This document shows, piece by piece, positions 17,122-26,336 of a stretch of 64,000 bases of DNA (the stretch's first letter is position 1; every line of letters starts with the position of its first letter). Origin of the DNA: Methanocrinis alkalitolerans (lineage in GTDB: Archaea; Halobacteriota; Methanosarcinia; Methanotrichales; Methanotrichaceae); assembly GCF_029167205.1 (NCBI RefSeq), contig NZ_JARFPL010000009.1, positions 11,874 to 75,873 of the forward strand, read 5' to 3'. A model generated the notes under the pieces. That model made no database searches, had not been told where the DNA came from, and was given only the letters and a program-made list of their open reading frames with translations. The position numbers and the translations under genes are program-made.

Positions 17122-17596
17122 CTTCCGACGCCTCCATCCCCAGCCCCGCTATGATATCCCCCCTCGTCACGATACCCACGAGCCTCTCCCCCTCCAGGAC
17201 CGGGAGGCGGTTGATCCGGTGGCGGACCATCATCGAGGCCGCCCGCTGGATGGAGTCCTCAGGTCCGACGGTGAATACCTTCTTTGTCATAACCTCGGAT
17301 ACCCTCGTCGTACCCGCCTCCTCGGCGGCGGCCTGGAGCCTCTCCCACCGGATCAGGTCCCGGATGGGAATCTCCAGGATCTCAAGGGGGCTTGGGAGCC
17401 AAAGCCCCCCCTCCCTCTCGGCGGAGAGCATCTTGAGGAGGTCGGACTCGGAGACGACCCCCACCAGCCGTTCCCCTTCAAGAACCGGCATCCCGCTGAT
17501 CTCGTTCTCCTTGAGAAGCCTTACGGCGTCGCTGACGGCGGCCGTCGCCTGGACGGCGACCGGCTCTTCGTTCATTACATCCCTGACCTGCATCAT
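17108..17596 (-). CDS. Two-CBS-domain protein within the arg operon
   Basis: About 162 residues, essentially two CBS domains: VRDVMNEEPVAVQATAAVSDAVRLLKENEISGMPVLEGERLVGVVSESDLL (first) and VSEVMTKKVFTVGPEDSIQRAASMMVRHRINRLPVLEGERLVGIVTRGDII (second), joined by a helical linker. Such pairs bind adenosine nucleotides or S-adenosylmethionine and work as sensors. A GAGGTGAGG ribosome site precedes tandem ATGs at 17596 and 17593. The position between argC and argJ, with a 14-bp overlap onto argJ, suggests an energy-sensing link to arginine synthesis; that is inference only. Confidence 0.9.
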   Translation of the reverse strand: MMQVRDVMNEEPVAVQATAAVSDAVRLLKENEISGMPVLEGERLVGVVSESDLLKMLSAEREGGLWLPSPLEILEIPIRDLIRWERLQAAAEEAGTTRVSEVMTKKVFTVGPEDSIQRAASMMVRHRINRLPVLEGERLVGIVTRGDIIAGLGMEASEVEEN

Positions 17597-17659
17597 ATAC
17601 CACCTCACCTCTCTTTTTATTTACCCTTTCAGCCTCTCGCCCTCCGCCTCATCTTCTCA

Positions 17660-18685
17660 TCAGGGGGCACCGCCGGGGAACCAGAGACCTTCGGTCTCCG
17701 CGATCCCCGTCATCAGGTTCATATTCTGGATAGCCTGGCCGGAGGCTCCCTTCACCAGGTTGTCTATCGCCGAAACGACGACGATCCGGTCGCCGTACCC
17801 GTCCACCTCAAATCCTATGTCGCAGAAGTTCGATCCCCGGACCGCCCCCAGGGAGGGTACCCCCGGTACCAGCCTGATGAAAGGCGAGTCCCGGTAGAAA
17901 TCCCGGTATATCCTCTCGATCTCGGACTTATCGGGGATGTCGCCGACGAGCTCTTCCTTCACCAGGAGGTGGGCGGTGGTGAAGATCCCTCGGACCGCGG
18001 GGACGACGTGGGGGGTGAAGCTCACTTTGATTTCAGGGGATAGGCGGCCCAGCTCCTGGTCTATCTCCACCCTGTGGCGGTGGGTCGAAAGCTTGTAGGC
18101 GATGACGTTCTCCGCCATGTTAGGGTAGTGGCTCGTCTCTGAGGGGGCGATCCCAGCCCCGGAGATCCCGGACTTGGAGTCGAAGACGACCCTCTCGGCA
18201 AACCCGGCTCCGACGAGGGGGGCCACCGCGAGGCTCGCCCCCGTGGGATAGCAGCCGGGGTTGGCGACGAACTCCGCGCCCCTCACCTCCGGGTGGAGCT
18301 CCGGCATCCCGAAGACCCCCTCCCGAAAGGCCCTGTGCTTCATCCCGTAGGTCTTCTCGAAGACCTCCAGGGGCAGCCTGTAGTCGGCGGAGAGGTCGAC
18401 GACCTTTGTCCCCTCGTCGAGGAGTCCCGGCACCCAGTCCATCGCCGTCCCGTGGGGGACGGCGGTGAAGACTACGTCGCACCTCTCGGCGACCTCGGCC
18501 GGAGAAGGCGATTCGAACTTGAGGGAGTAGATCCCCCGCAGGTGAGTGTGAACGTCCCCTACGGGCCTACCCTCCAGCTTTCTGGAGGTGATGCAGACCG
18601 CCTCGGCTCCGGGGTGGAGGCTCAATAGGCGGAGGAGCTCTCCGCCGGTATAGCCGGACCCGCCTACTATTCCAACCTTAATCAT
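17660..18685 (-). CDS. argC: N-acetyl-gamma-glutamyl-phosphate reductase
   Basis: Reduces N-acetylglutamyl phosphate to the semialdehyde with NADPH. 341 residues from ATG 18685, chosen because MIKVGIVGGSGYTGGELLRLL is the normal N-terminus; an in-frame upstream ATG (18769) would add an unlikely 28 residues. The Rossmann motif GGSGYTG, catalytic Cys in NPGCYPTGASLA, the KSGISGAG segment and HRHRVEIDQEL fit ArgC. First gene of the argC-CBS-argJ-argH operon. Confidence 0.97.
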   Translation of the reverse strand: MIKVGIVGGSGYTGGELLRLLSLHPGAEAVCITSRKLEGRPVGDVHTHLRGIYSLKFESPSPAEVAERCDVVFTAVPHGTAMDWVPGLLDEGTKVVDLSADYRLPLEVFEKTYGMKHRAFREGVFGMPELHPEVRGAEFVANPGCYPTGASLAVAPLVGAGFAERVVFDSKSGISGAGIAPSETSHYPNMAENVIAYKLSTHRHRVEIDQELGRLSPEIKVSFTPHVVPAVRGIFTTAHLLVKEELVGDIPDKSEIERIYRDFYRDSPFIRLVPGVPSLGAVRGSNFCDIGFEVDGYGDRIVVVSAIDNLVKGASGQAIQNMNLMTGIAETEGLWFPGGAP

Positions 18686-18768
18686 GGCAGAAGACGAATA
18701 CCGGCTGGCATAAAAACGACACGCTGGCATCTGGTCTGCCACAAGGTCTATGGCTGAGGATCTTCCCA

Positions 18769-19728
18769 TCAGATCCCAGGACAGATCCTCGAAGCCACGG
18801 CTGCCAGATCTCTCGCCACTCTCTCGATCCTCTCCCTATCTTCAAGATGGAATAGCCACCTCTCCGGGATCCAGCCCGACCCCCGGGAAGCCCCCGCCAG
18901 GGCCCCGGCGATGGAGGCGATGGAGTCTGTGTCCCCCCCATTGGAGGCCGCCGCTATCAGCGCCTCCTCAGGCTCGAGCTTGAGGTGGCAGAAGAAGGCG
19001 GCGGGTACGGTCTCGCTCACCATGGGGGACGTCCCTATCTCCCCCAGCGCCTCCGCGGGATCGAGGTCCAGGAGCTCTTCGACGACTAGGAGGCGGCGGG
19101 CGAAGTCGCGGTCGATCCGTTCGGTTAAGGTGGCGGCCATCTCCAGGACCTTGACGGGGGCAAAGCCGAGGAGGGAGAGGGCGACGCCGGCGGCGACGGC
19201 TACCGCCCCGGCCCGGGCGGCGGCAGCGGAGTGGGTGGGGAGGCTCTGGAGGTCTGCATACCTGGCGACGAGGTCGAGGTTGCAGTGGTAGACGAGGCCG
19301 ATGGGGGCTGCCCTCATGGCAGAGCCGCAGGTGGGGGTCGCAAGGCCCGCCTCCCGCCAGGGCCGATCCCTCAATAGTTCCCCTATCGCCGTCATGCTCG
19401 TCCATCCGACGCCCCTGTTCTGACCTGGATCGGCGGTCCAGCACCGCCCCCATTCGGCGAGCTTTGCCGCGAACCTCTCGACGTCGAAGAACCCGGCATC
19501 GATGATCGAATCAGCGAGGATGAGGGTCTGCTCGGTATCGTCGGTGTACTGGCCGGGCGCGAGGCCAGAGTGAAAGTGGTCGGCTGCGGGGGCTAACATC
19601 TCCCGGACCTCGCCGGCGGACGCTCTGATCTCATCTCTCGTCAGCCCCTCGACGGGCATTCCCAGGGCGTCGCCGACGGCGAGGCCCAGGAGGCAGCCGC
19701 AGAACCGGTCCAAGAGATCTCCTGCCAT
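18769..19728 (-). CDS. ADP-ribosylglycohydrolase family protein (DraG/ARH-like)
   Basis: 319 residues. It removes ADP-ribose from proteins or related acceptors, using two Mg ions. Metal ligands are visible in GLAVGDALGMPVE (about 15-27), in YTDDTEQTLILADS (about 61-74) and in NGGDTDSIASIAGALAG (about 263-279), the three hallmark motifs. No partner ADP-ribosyltransferase or nitrogenase gene is close. It sits 83 bp upstream of argC on the same strand, but the gap and the divergent function argue for a separate transcript. Physiological substrate unknown. Confidence 0.92.
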   Translation of the reverse strand: MAGDLLDRFCGCLLGLAVGDALGMPVEGLTRDEIRASAGEVREMLAPAADHFHSGLAPGQYTDDTEQTLILADSIIDAGFFDVERFAAKLAEWGRCWTADPGQNRGVGWTSMTAIGELLRDRPWREAGLATPTCGSAMRAAPIGLVYHCNLDLVARYADLQSLPTHSAAAARAGAVAVAAGVALSLLGFAPVKVLEMAATLTERIDRDFARRLLVVEELLDLDPAEALGEIGTSPMVSETVPAAFFCHLKLEPEEALIAAASNGGDTDSIASIAGALAGASRGSGWIPERWLFHLEDRERIERVARDLAAVASRICPGI

Positions 19729-19871
19729 GGTATTGCCTAGAAGATCCCGGGGCTAAATACCCATCGGGGAAGGGGCTCGCTTTCTGAGGATCGGGAAGAG
19801 GAAGAGTATCGGGAGGGCGGTCCCAACTTCGGTCCGCGACCGGGAAGATCGAGTCCGGGTATCCTCTTCTT

Positions 19872-20468
19872 TCACCTTGACGGGACTACGATCCTCCTCT
19901 TCTCAGCGCTCTCCCGATCGAGCATCAGGAGGATGCCGCAGCCCACCAGGCACATAAAACCCGTGAGGATGAAGGTGGCGACGAACCCTGCGATGCTCGC
20001 GATGGCGGCGCCGGCAGCGGCGGTGGCGGCGGTCCCAAGGCCCGTAGAGGTGGAATAGACCGACCACTCGAACCCCTCCTTTCCGGGTTTCAGGTTCATG
20101 GTCCAGAGGGCGACCCAGGTGGGGTAGGCGAGGCCGCTTCCGATTCCGTAGAGGATCTCCGCCAGGTAGACCTGGTATATGTTGTCGATGAAGATGTACA
20201 TCACCGGAACTGTGGCGATGAGGGCGGTCCCTATTATCAGCCATCTCGTCTTATTTCCGTTCTCGTCTATGTACCGGGAGAAGGGGAGCTGGACCAGGGA
20301 CTTCGTCACCAGGAATAGGGTGCTGGCCACCCCTGCGGTGAAGATAGTCCCCCCTGCCACCCCCTCGTTTATGAAGATGGCCAGGATGGGCTGGATCAGG
20401 CCGAAGCCGGTGAGGACGAAGACGTCCGATATCATGAGGAGCTTAATGGTGCGATTCATATTTTTCAC
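19872..20468 (-). CDS. Half-size MFS-type transporter
   Basis: 198 residues with six predicted membrane helices, i.e. one of the two bundles of a major facilitator transporter. The loop 2-3 phrase SRYIDENGNKTRWLIIG is a form of MFS motif A (acidic residue, Gly, basic residue). There is no second bundle downstream: the frame ends with a charged tail (RESAEKRRIVVPSR) and the next 140 bp toward the glycohydrolase are non-coding. It could work as a dimer, or be a truncated gene that has kept its frame. A G/A-rich ribosome site (AGGAGGTG) lies directly before the ATG. Confidence 0.75.
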   Translation of the reverse strand: MKNMNRTIKLLMISDVFVLTGFGLIQPILAIFINEGVAGGTIFTAGVASTLFLVTKSLVQLPFSRYIDENGNKTRWLIIGTALIATVPVMYIFIDNIYQVYLAEILYGIGSGLAYPTWVALWTMNLKPGKEGFEWSVYSTSTGLGTAATAAAGAAIASIAGFVATFILTGFMCLVGCGILLMLDRESAEKRRIVVPSR

Positions 20469-21336
20469 CTCCTATTTTCGAGTTTGAATTTTGAAAGTAA
20501 TATAATAAAGAGCGATGCCCAAGACGTCGAGGATGACCGATCAGTCGAAACGACCGGGTGGGCCGAAGATGCGAAGATCGGGGCGTATGAGCAGAGCTAC
20601 AACGGCGGAAAAAGAGTGCACTACAAGCCAGAGCGGACGTTTATGCAGAGTAATATCGCCTTGTTCAGGGCCATCGGAATTAAGTGACGAGGTAATTCCA
20701 TATATAGATTTCTCTCTTCACAATGTGAAATATTGAGAGAATTACTGTTTACATTGAGATATATATAGATATTATCTTGCATAAAATAAGGATTTATTAT
20801 TAAATATTACATCAATATGCCAAAAGAACCTCAGAAGAGAGATTCCCACCATCTGCCTCCTGATGAGCTACAATCAATCTCTGGATGAACTGCATCAGCT
20901 CTCGAATGAATTACATCCCGCATCCGGCGATTCTCATCACCATCGAAGGGATCCCAGCAAAAACTGTATAATAATTGATATAAGTCGGTCGGGCGGTTTC
21001 TAAGCTTCTGCCGGCATCAATTGAAGGAGGTTTAGAAGGGTCATTTGGCCCGAAGCTCTGGTCTCATCGAAAACTACCACGATCCCTCCATGTAACATTT
21101 TTAAGCTGCCATCTTCTTTTGAGCGAGAGCATTGGAGCTTTAAAATGGATCAACAATGCATAAAAAGCGAAACTCATATACCTAACTGTTACATTTTACA
21201 TCTTCTAATGGCACTTTTTACATCACATCAAAGAGATATGCTGCGTTATAAATAACATTAGATGCGTCAAGGATAAATAGTTGATAGGGATAGGGTTTGT
21301 CATACCACTTTAAATCTCCAAAAGGCGAGAGAGGTC
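20469..21336 (+). promoter_or_regulatory. 868-bp gene-poor region upstream of the CODH cluster
   Basis: The part nearest the MFS gene (20480-20690) is GC-rich and may hold decayed coding sequence; the rest is AT-rich. Two copies of TTTTACATC, at 21194-21202 and 21216-21224, are 22 bp apart, about two helical turns. A box A-like TTATAAATAA lies at 21246-21255, with a purine-rich GAGAGAGGTC ribosome site just before the cooS ATG. A short frame at about 20817 (23 codons, starting MPKEPQKRDS) has nothing to support it. The length of the region suggests real regulation of the downstream operon. Confidence 0.5.
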
Positions 21337-23220
21337 ATGAAAATGGGGAAGAACGTCTACGAAAAGAGCGTCGATCCCGCCACCCGGGCGATGCTCCTTG
21401 AGGCAGACCGGGCTGGGATCGAGACCGCCTGGGACCGTTTCGAAAAACAGCAGCCCCAATGCGGCTTCGGCCAGCTGGGGGTCTGCTGCAGAAACTGCAA
21501 TATGGGGCCGTGCAGGATAGACCCCTTCGGCGAGGGGGCTGATAAGGGAGTCTGCGGCGCCACCGCGGACATCATCGTGGCGAGAAATCTCCTCCGGATG
21601 ATAGCCGCCGGAGCAGCAGCCCACTCCGACCACGCTCGAGACGCAGTCTTGGCCTTCAAGAAGATGGCCGAGGGGAAGGCCCAAAGCTATCAGATAAAGG
21701 ACGAGGCGAAGCTCAACGCCCTCGCCTCCGAGTACAACATATCCACTGAAGATCGCAGCCCTGAAGAGGTGGCCTTCGACCTCGCCAACATACTCCTCTC
21801 GGAGTTTGGAAAGCAGACGGGTCCGATTCAGTTCACCAGGAGAGCCCCCGCCAAGAGGCAGAAGGTATGGGAGGCCGCCGGGATCGACCCCAGAGGAGTC
21901 GACCGGGAGATCGTCGAGTGCATGCACAGAACCCACATCGGCGTCGACAACGATCCTGTCCACATCCTCCTCCACGGCCTTCGGACGAGCATCTCCGACG
22001 GCTGGGGGGGATCGATGATCGCCACCGACGTCCAGGACGTCCTCTTCGGAACCCCAACCCCCGTCGTCTCGGAGTCTAACCTCGGCGTCCTGAAGGAGGA
22101 TGAGGTGAACATAATAGTCCACGGCCACGAGCCTATCCTCTCGGAGATGATCGTCGCCGCCGCCGAGGATCCCGATATGATCGCCCTCGCAAAGAAGATG
22201 GGAGCGAAGGGTATCAGCGTCGCTGGAATGTGCTGCACCGGAAACGAGGTTCTGATGCGCCACGGGGTTGCTACGGCAGGAAATTTCCTCCAGCAGGAGC
22301 TCGCCGTCATCACCGGAGCCGTCGAGGCGATGGTGGTGGACGTCCAGTGTATCATGCCGGCCCTGGGAAACCTCTCCGGCTGCTACCACACCAAGTTCAT
22401 CTCCACATCCCCCAAGGCCGACTTCCCCGGGGCGGTCCGGATGGAGTATCACGAGGAGAAGGCCCTGGAGACCGCCAGGGAGATCATCAAGACCGCCGTC
22501 GAGAACTACCCGAACAGGGACCGGGCCAGGGTGAACATACCTAAGGAGAAGAGCGCTTGCATGGTGGGATTCAGCGCCGAGGCGATCCTGGGAGCCCTGG
22601 GAGGAACGCCCCAGCCCCTCATAGATGCCATCGTCTCAGGGGCCGTCAAGGGCGTCGGCGCCGTCGTAGGCTGCAACAATCCGAAGGTCCAGCACGACTA
22701 TGGCCACGTTAATCTGGTCCGGGAGCTGATCAAAAATGACGTTCTCGTGGTCACAACAGGCTGTAACGCCATCGCTTGCGCCAAGGCTGGCCTCCTCAGG
22801 CCCGAGGCGGCGAAGGAGGCTGGCTCAGGCCTGCGGGCCGTCTGTGAGTCTCTCGGAGTCCCGCCGGTCCTCCACATGGGCTCCTGCGTCGACATCAGCC
22901 GGATCCTCGTCCTGGCAGCGGCCCTCGCAAACCACCTGGGGGTGGACATCAGCGACCTTCCGGCCGCAGGCGCCGCCCCAGAATGGATGAGCGAGAAGGC
23001 AGTCAGCATCGGCGCCTACGTAGTAGCCTCAGGGGTGTACACCGTCCTGGGGACGGTCCCCCCGGTCCTGGGAAGCTCTGAGGTCACCAATGTCCTCACG
23101 AAGGGTGTCGGAGGCGTCGTAGGCGCCACCTTCGCCGTGGAGCCGGACCCCTTCAAGGCGGCGGACCTGATGATCGATCACATCCAGGAGAAGAGGAAGG
23201 GTCTCGGGCTGAAGAGCTGA
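21337..23220 (+). CDS. cooS: Carbon monoxide dehydrogenase, monofunctional Ni-Fe catalytic subunit
   Basis: 627 residues; interconverts CO plus water and CO2 plus two electrons. D-cluster Cys42/Cys50, B-cluster Cys51, 54, 59 and 73 (CCRNCNMGPCRI..GVCG), and the C-cluster ligands His264 (VHGHE), Cys299/300 (GMCCTG), Cys338 (DVQC), Cys446 (VGCNNP), Cys476 (TTGCNA) and Cys517 (MGSC) are all present, so the Ni-Fe-S site is complete. Lys554 in MSEKAVSIG fits the conserved catalytic Lys. This is the single-subunit CooS form, not the CdhA of the acetyl-CoA decarbonylase/synthase. It heads an operon with ferredoxin and FDH-like genes. Confidence 0.97.
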   Translation: MKMGKNVYEKSVDPATRAMLLEADRAGIETAWDRFEKQQPQCGFGQLGVCCRNCNMGPCRIDPFGEGADKGVCGATADIIVARNLLRMIAAGAAAHSDHARDAVLAFKKMAEGKAQSYQIKDEAKLNALASEYNISTEDRSPEEVAFDLANILLSEFGKQTGPIQFTRRAPAKRQKVWEAAGIDPRGVDREIVECMHRTHIGVDNDPVHILLHGLRTSISDGWGGSMIATDVQDVLFGTPTPVVSESNLGVLKEDEVNIIVHGHEPILSEMIVAAAEDPDMIALAKKMGAKGISVAGMCCTGNEVLMRHGVATAGNFLQQELAVITGAVEAMVVDVQCIMPALGNLSGCYHTKFISTSPKADFPGAVRMEYHEEKALETAREIIKTAVENYPNRDRARVNIPKEKSACMVGFSAEAILGALGGTPQPLIDAIVSGAVKGVGAVVGCNNPKVQHDYGHVNLVRELIKNDVLVVTTGCNAIACAKAGLLRPEAAKEAGSGLRAVCESLGVPPVLHMGSCVDISRILVLAAALANHLGVDISDLPAAGAAPEWMSEKAVSIGAYVVASGVYTVLGTVPPVLGSSEVTNVLTKGVGGVVGATFAVEPDPFKAADLMIDHIQEKRKGLGLKS

Positions 23221-23256
23221 AGTCCGATACCCCTTTTGTCCAGGAGTTGAGATCAG

Positions 23257-23772
23257 ATGAAAGAGATATTGATAAGGCCTGAAAGGTGTATGGGGTGTCG
23301 CTCCTGCGAGATAGCCTGCACCGTCGAGCACTCACGCTCCAAGAGCCTCTTTGGAGCCGTGGCCGAAAAGCCGCTTCCTAAAAAGAGGATCTACGTCGAG
23401 TTCGTGCCCGAGTGCGCCATCTCCGTTCCCATGGTGTGCCATCACTGCGAGGACGCATCGTGCGTTTCTGTCTGTCCCACCGGCGCCCTCAGCCAGGACG
23501 AGATCGTCAGGGTGGTGACCCACGATCTCGAGGCCTGCATAGGATGCTGGACCTGCGCCTCCGTCTGCAACTACGGGGTCATCGGCAGAAACAAGGATCA
23601 GAGGGTCGCCATCAAATGCGACTGGTGCCCGGACCGAGAGGTTCCCGCCTGCGTTTCCGCCTGTCCCACCGGGGCTCTGGTGTACAAAGATGTGGATGAG
23701 TTCTCGGGGTCGAAACGTGCCGTTGCAGCTCTGAAGCTGGCCCAGGGGGTGACCGCAGGCGAGAGCCGGTGA
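23257..23772 (+). CDS. Four-cluster ferredoxin-like electron-transfer subunit (CooF/HycB type)
   Basis: 171 residues with four Cys-rich motifs: CMGCRSCEIAC (from Cys11), CHHCEDASCVSVCP, CIGCWTCASVCNYG and CDWCPDREVPACVSACP, enough for four [4Fe-4S] clusters. This is the architecture of CooF, HycB and DmsB-like subunits, which pass electrons between a catalytic subunit and a partner. Starting 36 bp after cooS and followed by the FDH-like subunit, it is the likely electron conduit between them. A short C-rich/T-rich stretch (23774-23790) separates it from the next gene. Confidence 0.93.
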   Translation: MKEILIRPERCMGCRSCEIACTVEHSRSKSLFGAVAEKPLPKKRIYVEFVPECAISVPMVCHHCEDASCVSVCPTGALSQDEIVRVVTHDLEACIGCWTCASVCNYGVIGRNKDQRVAIKCDWCPDREVPACVSACPTGALVYKDVDEFSGSKRAVAALKLAQGVTAGESR

Positions 23773-23821
23773 GGGGTATCCCTCCCCGCCTTTTTTATGA
23801 GAAGATCGAGGAGAAAACCAA

Positions 23822-25867
23822 ATGGCTGAAGAAAAATTGGTCCCCACGGTCTGCCCTTACTGCGCCCTGGGATGCGGATTTTACATTAAGTTAAAAGAGG
23901 ACGGCCCAGAGATCGAGTATATGCTCGACCATCCCACAAACGAGGGATCTTTATGCGCCAAGGGGAACGCCTCCCTGGAGGTCATAAACCATCCCGATCG
24001 GCTCCGCCACCCTCTCAAAAAGACCGAAGGCGGCTGGTCGCGGATCACCTGGGATGAGGCTCTTTCGATCGTCGCCGGGAAGATCGAAGAGACGATTAAA
24101 CGCCACGGTCCCGATGCCCTGGGCTTTCTCGGATCCGCCAAGTCCACAAACGAGGAGAACTACCTCTTCCAGAAGATGGCCCGGACCCTCGGCTCAAAGA
24201 ACGTCGACTGCTGCGCGAGGAGGTGCCACTCGCCGACGATCCCTGCCCTGAAGAGGGCCTTCGGATCCGCCTGCATGACAAACCCCATCCCCGACCTCGC
24301 CAACTCCGACTGCATCTTCGTCATCGGCTCAAACTTCGCTGAGAACCATCCCATCGTCGCAAGGTGGGCGATGAGGACGAAAGACCGGGGCGGAAGGATC
24401 GTCGTCGCCGATCCTAGGCTCACCCCCACCACGTGGCTCGCCGACCTCCACCTCCAGATAAGGCTGGGGACGGACGTCGCCCTCCTCAACGGTATGATGA
24501 AGGTGATCATCGATGAGGAGCTATGGGATAGGAAGTTCGTCGCCGAGAGGACCACCGGATTTGAGGAGCTCGCCGAGAAGGTGTCGGGTTATACCCTGGA
24601 GAAGGTCTCCGAGATCATCGACGCTCCGCCGGAGGCGATCGTCAAGGCGGCGAGGGTCTACGCCAAGTCACCGTCATCGGCGATCGTCTACTCCATGGGG
24701 ATCACCCAGCACTCTCATGGCACAAACAACGTATCCGCCTGCGCCGACCTCGCCCTCCTATGCGGCCAGCTGGGGAGGTCCGGGGCGGGTCTATATCCCC
24801 TTCGGGGTCAGAACAACGTCCAGGGAGCCTGCGACATGGGGGTCCTCGCGGACTTTTATCCCGGCTCTGTATCCGTCCACGACCCGGGAGCGATCCGGTT
24901 CATCGAAGAGGCCTGGGGTACGAGCGCGTTGCCGATAGGCATGGGGATGACCGCCGAGGCGATGCCGGTGGCGGCGGCGGCAGGGGACCTGCGCTTTTTG
25001 TACATCATGGGCGAGGACCTGGTCAACTCAGACTCCAGCTCGTCCAGGGGCAGAAGGGAGCTGGAGAACCTCGACTTCATGGTCGTCCAGGATATCTTCA
25101 TGACAGATACCGCCGAGATGGCGGACCTGGTCCTCCCGGCGGCGGCCTGGGCGGAGAAGGAGGGGACGTTCACCAGCTCGGAACGGCGGGTCCAGTGGAT
25201 CCCCAGGGCCTTCGATCCTCCCGGAGAGGCAAGGTCCGACCTATCGACGATCCTGAAGCTCGCGAGCCTTCTGGGACTCGACTTCGATTACGCCGGCCCC
25301 GAGGATGTCCTGACGGAGATCGGGAGGGTCGTTTCTAGCTACGCTGGGATATCAAAAGAGAGGGCCGAGGAACGGGGCGGGGTGATCTGGCCCTGTCCGC
25401 ACCCGGAGCATCCGGGAACCCCCATCCTCCACCAGGAAGGGTTCTCCGCTCCCGAGGGGAGGGGCAGGATCGTTCCGATGGAGTACCTGCCCCCCGCCGA
25501 GGAGACGAGCCTCGACTACCCGCTCCTCCTCACCACCGGGAGGGTGGCGCTCCATCACAACGCCGGCTCCATGACCCGGCGGAGCTTCTCCCTGATGAAG
25601 AGGTCTCCGGAGCTCTTCGTGGAGGTGAACCCCCAGGATGCAGACCGGTGGAGCGTCATCGACGGAGACCTGGTGGAGGTGGAGACCCGGCGGGGCGAGG
25701 CCTGGGCCAGGGCTCGGGTCACCCCCCGGCAGGAGGAGGGGGTCATCTTCATGCCCTTCCACTTCCCCGAGACGAACCTGCTCACCAGCGACGTCATCGA
25801 CCCGGAGGCGAGGATCCCGGAGTTCAAAGTCGCTGCCTGCAGGATAGGAAAGATGAAGGGGGTCTGA
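23822..25867 (+). CDS. Formate dehydrogenase-like molybdopterin oxidoreductase, Cys-type catalytic subunit
   Basis: 681 residues, the length of archaeal FdhA. An N-terminal [4Fe-4S] site uses Cys11, Cys14, Cys18 and Cys45, followed by Lys47 (CAKG), the conserved electron-relay Lys. The metal ligand is Cys135 followed by His136 in NVDCCARRCHSP; in E. coli FdhF the corresponding pair is selenocysteine-His. The central bis-pterin domains (MGITQHSHGTNNVSACADLALLCGQLGRSGAGLYPLRGQNNVQG) and C-terminal dinucleotide-binding domain (about 560-670, TTGRVALHHNAGSMTRRS) are intact. W or Mo cofactor cannot be told from sequence. No FdhB (F420-binding) subunit follows. Substrate formate is strongly suggested, not proven. 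Confidence 0.9.
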   Translation: MAEEKLVPTVCPYCALGCGFYIKLKEDGPEIEYMLDHPTNEGSLCAKGNASLEVINHPDRLRHPLKKTEGGWSRITWDEALSIVAGKIEETIKRHGPDALGFLGSAKSTNEENYLFQKMARTLGSKNVDCCARRCHSPTIPALKRAFGSACMTNPIPDLANSDCIFVIGSNFAENHPIVARWAMRTKDRGGRIVVADPRLTPTTWLADLHLQIRLGTDVALLNGMMKVIIDEELWDRKFVAERTTGFEELAEKVSGYTLEKVSEIIDAPPEAIVKAARVYAKSPSSAIVYSMGITQHSHGTNNVSACADLALLCGQLGRSGAGLYPLRGQNNVQGACDMGVLADFYPGSVSVHDPGAIRFIEEAWGTSALPIGMGMTAEAMPVAAAAGDLRFLYIMGEDLVNSDSSSSRGRRELENLDFMVVQDIFMTDTAEMADLVLPAAAWAEKEGTFTSSERRVQWIPRAFDPPGEARSDLSTILKLASLLGLDFDYAGPEDVLTEIGRVVSSYAGISKERAEERGGVIWPCPHPEHPGTPILHQEGFSAPEGRGRIVPMEYLPPAEETSLDYPLLLTTGRVALHHNAGSMTRRSFSLMKRSPELFVEVNPQDADRWSVIDGDLVEVETRRGEAWARARVTPRQEEGVIFMPFHFPETNLLTSDVIDPEARIPEFKVAACRIGKMKGV

Positions 25868-25871
25868 TAGG

Positions 25872-26336
25872 TTGGAGGTTTACGTCGATATCGATAGATG
25901 CATCTATTGTCACGCATGTGAGGTCGCCTGCGAGAGGGTCCACGGCGAGGCGAGGATATCGGTGGGGGCGGTGGAGGAGAGGGCCTCAGTCCCCTTATTC
26001 TGCCACCAGTGCGATGTCGCGCCCTGCGCCCTCGCATGTCCAGCCGGAGCCCTCGTCCAGGGGGAGGCCGCCGTCTCCTTCGAGGCTGAAAAGTGCACCA
26101 GGTGTGGCCTGTGCGCCATATCCTGCCCCTTCGGAGCCGTTTATATCGGAGAGACAGCGCCCCTCCAGAAGTGCGACCTATGTTCCGAGAGGGAGGCCCC
26201 GGCCTGCGTCCTCACCTGCCCCACGGAGGCGCTGATCTGGGGGGACGGGGAGGACGGAGCGAAGAGGCTGAGGAGGAGGGCTGCAGCAAGGATGGCTCAA
26301 TCCTGCGCGGAGGCCATCGGGAGGGGACGGATATGA
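25872..26336 (+). CDS. Second four-cluster ferredoxin-like subunit (HycB-like)
   Basis: 154 residues beginning at a TTG only 4 bp after the FDH-like stop. Four Cys motifs: CIYCHACEVACERVHG, CHQCDVAPCALACP, CTRCGLCAISCPFG and CDLCSEREAPACVLTCP. It is the kind of subunit that docks on formate dehydrogenase H and carries electrons away. It is a different sequence from the ferredoxin at 23257-23772, so the cluster has one per catalytic subunit. It ends in an Arg/Ala-rich tail and overlaps the next ATG by 4 bp. Confidence 0.9.
   Translation: MEVYVDIDRCIYCHACEVACERVHGEARISVGAVEERASVPLFCHQCDVAPCALACPAGALVQGEAAVSFEAEKCTRCGLCAISCPFGAVYIGETAPLQKCDLCSEREAPACVLTCPTEALIWGDGEDGAKRLRRRAAARMAQSCAEAIGRGRI

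Noticed and set aside
16901..18043. Long plus-strand open frame (380 residues) opposite argJ, the CBS gene and argC
   Set aside because: Shadow of three well-identified genes; the translation is Pro/Arg-rich with no recognisable domain.
20484..20736. Two short plus-strand frames (67 and 73 residues) downstream of nothing obvious
   Set aside because: Mutually overlapping, no ribosome site, no recognisable sequence; the region may be decayed coding DNA but cannot be called a gene.
26093..26332. Upstream extension of the last Fe-S protein of the CODH-FDH cluster
   Set aside because: This part of the frame overlaps the second ferredoxin gene and is arginine/glycine-rich nonsense; the coupled ATG at 26333 explains the gene fully.
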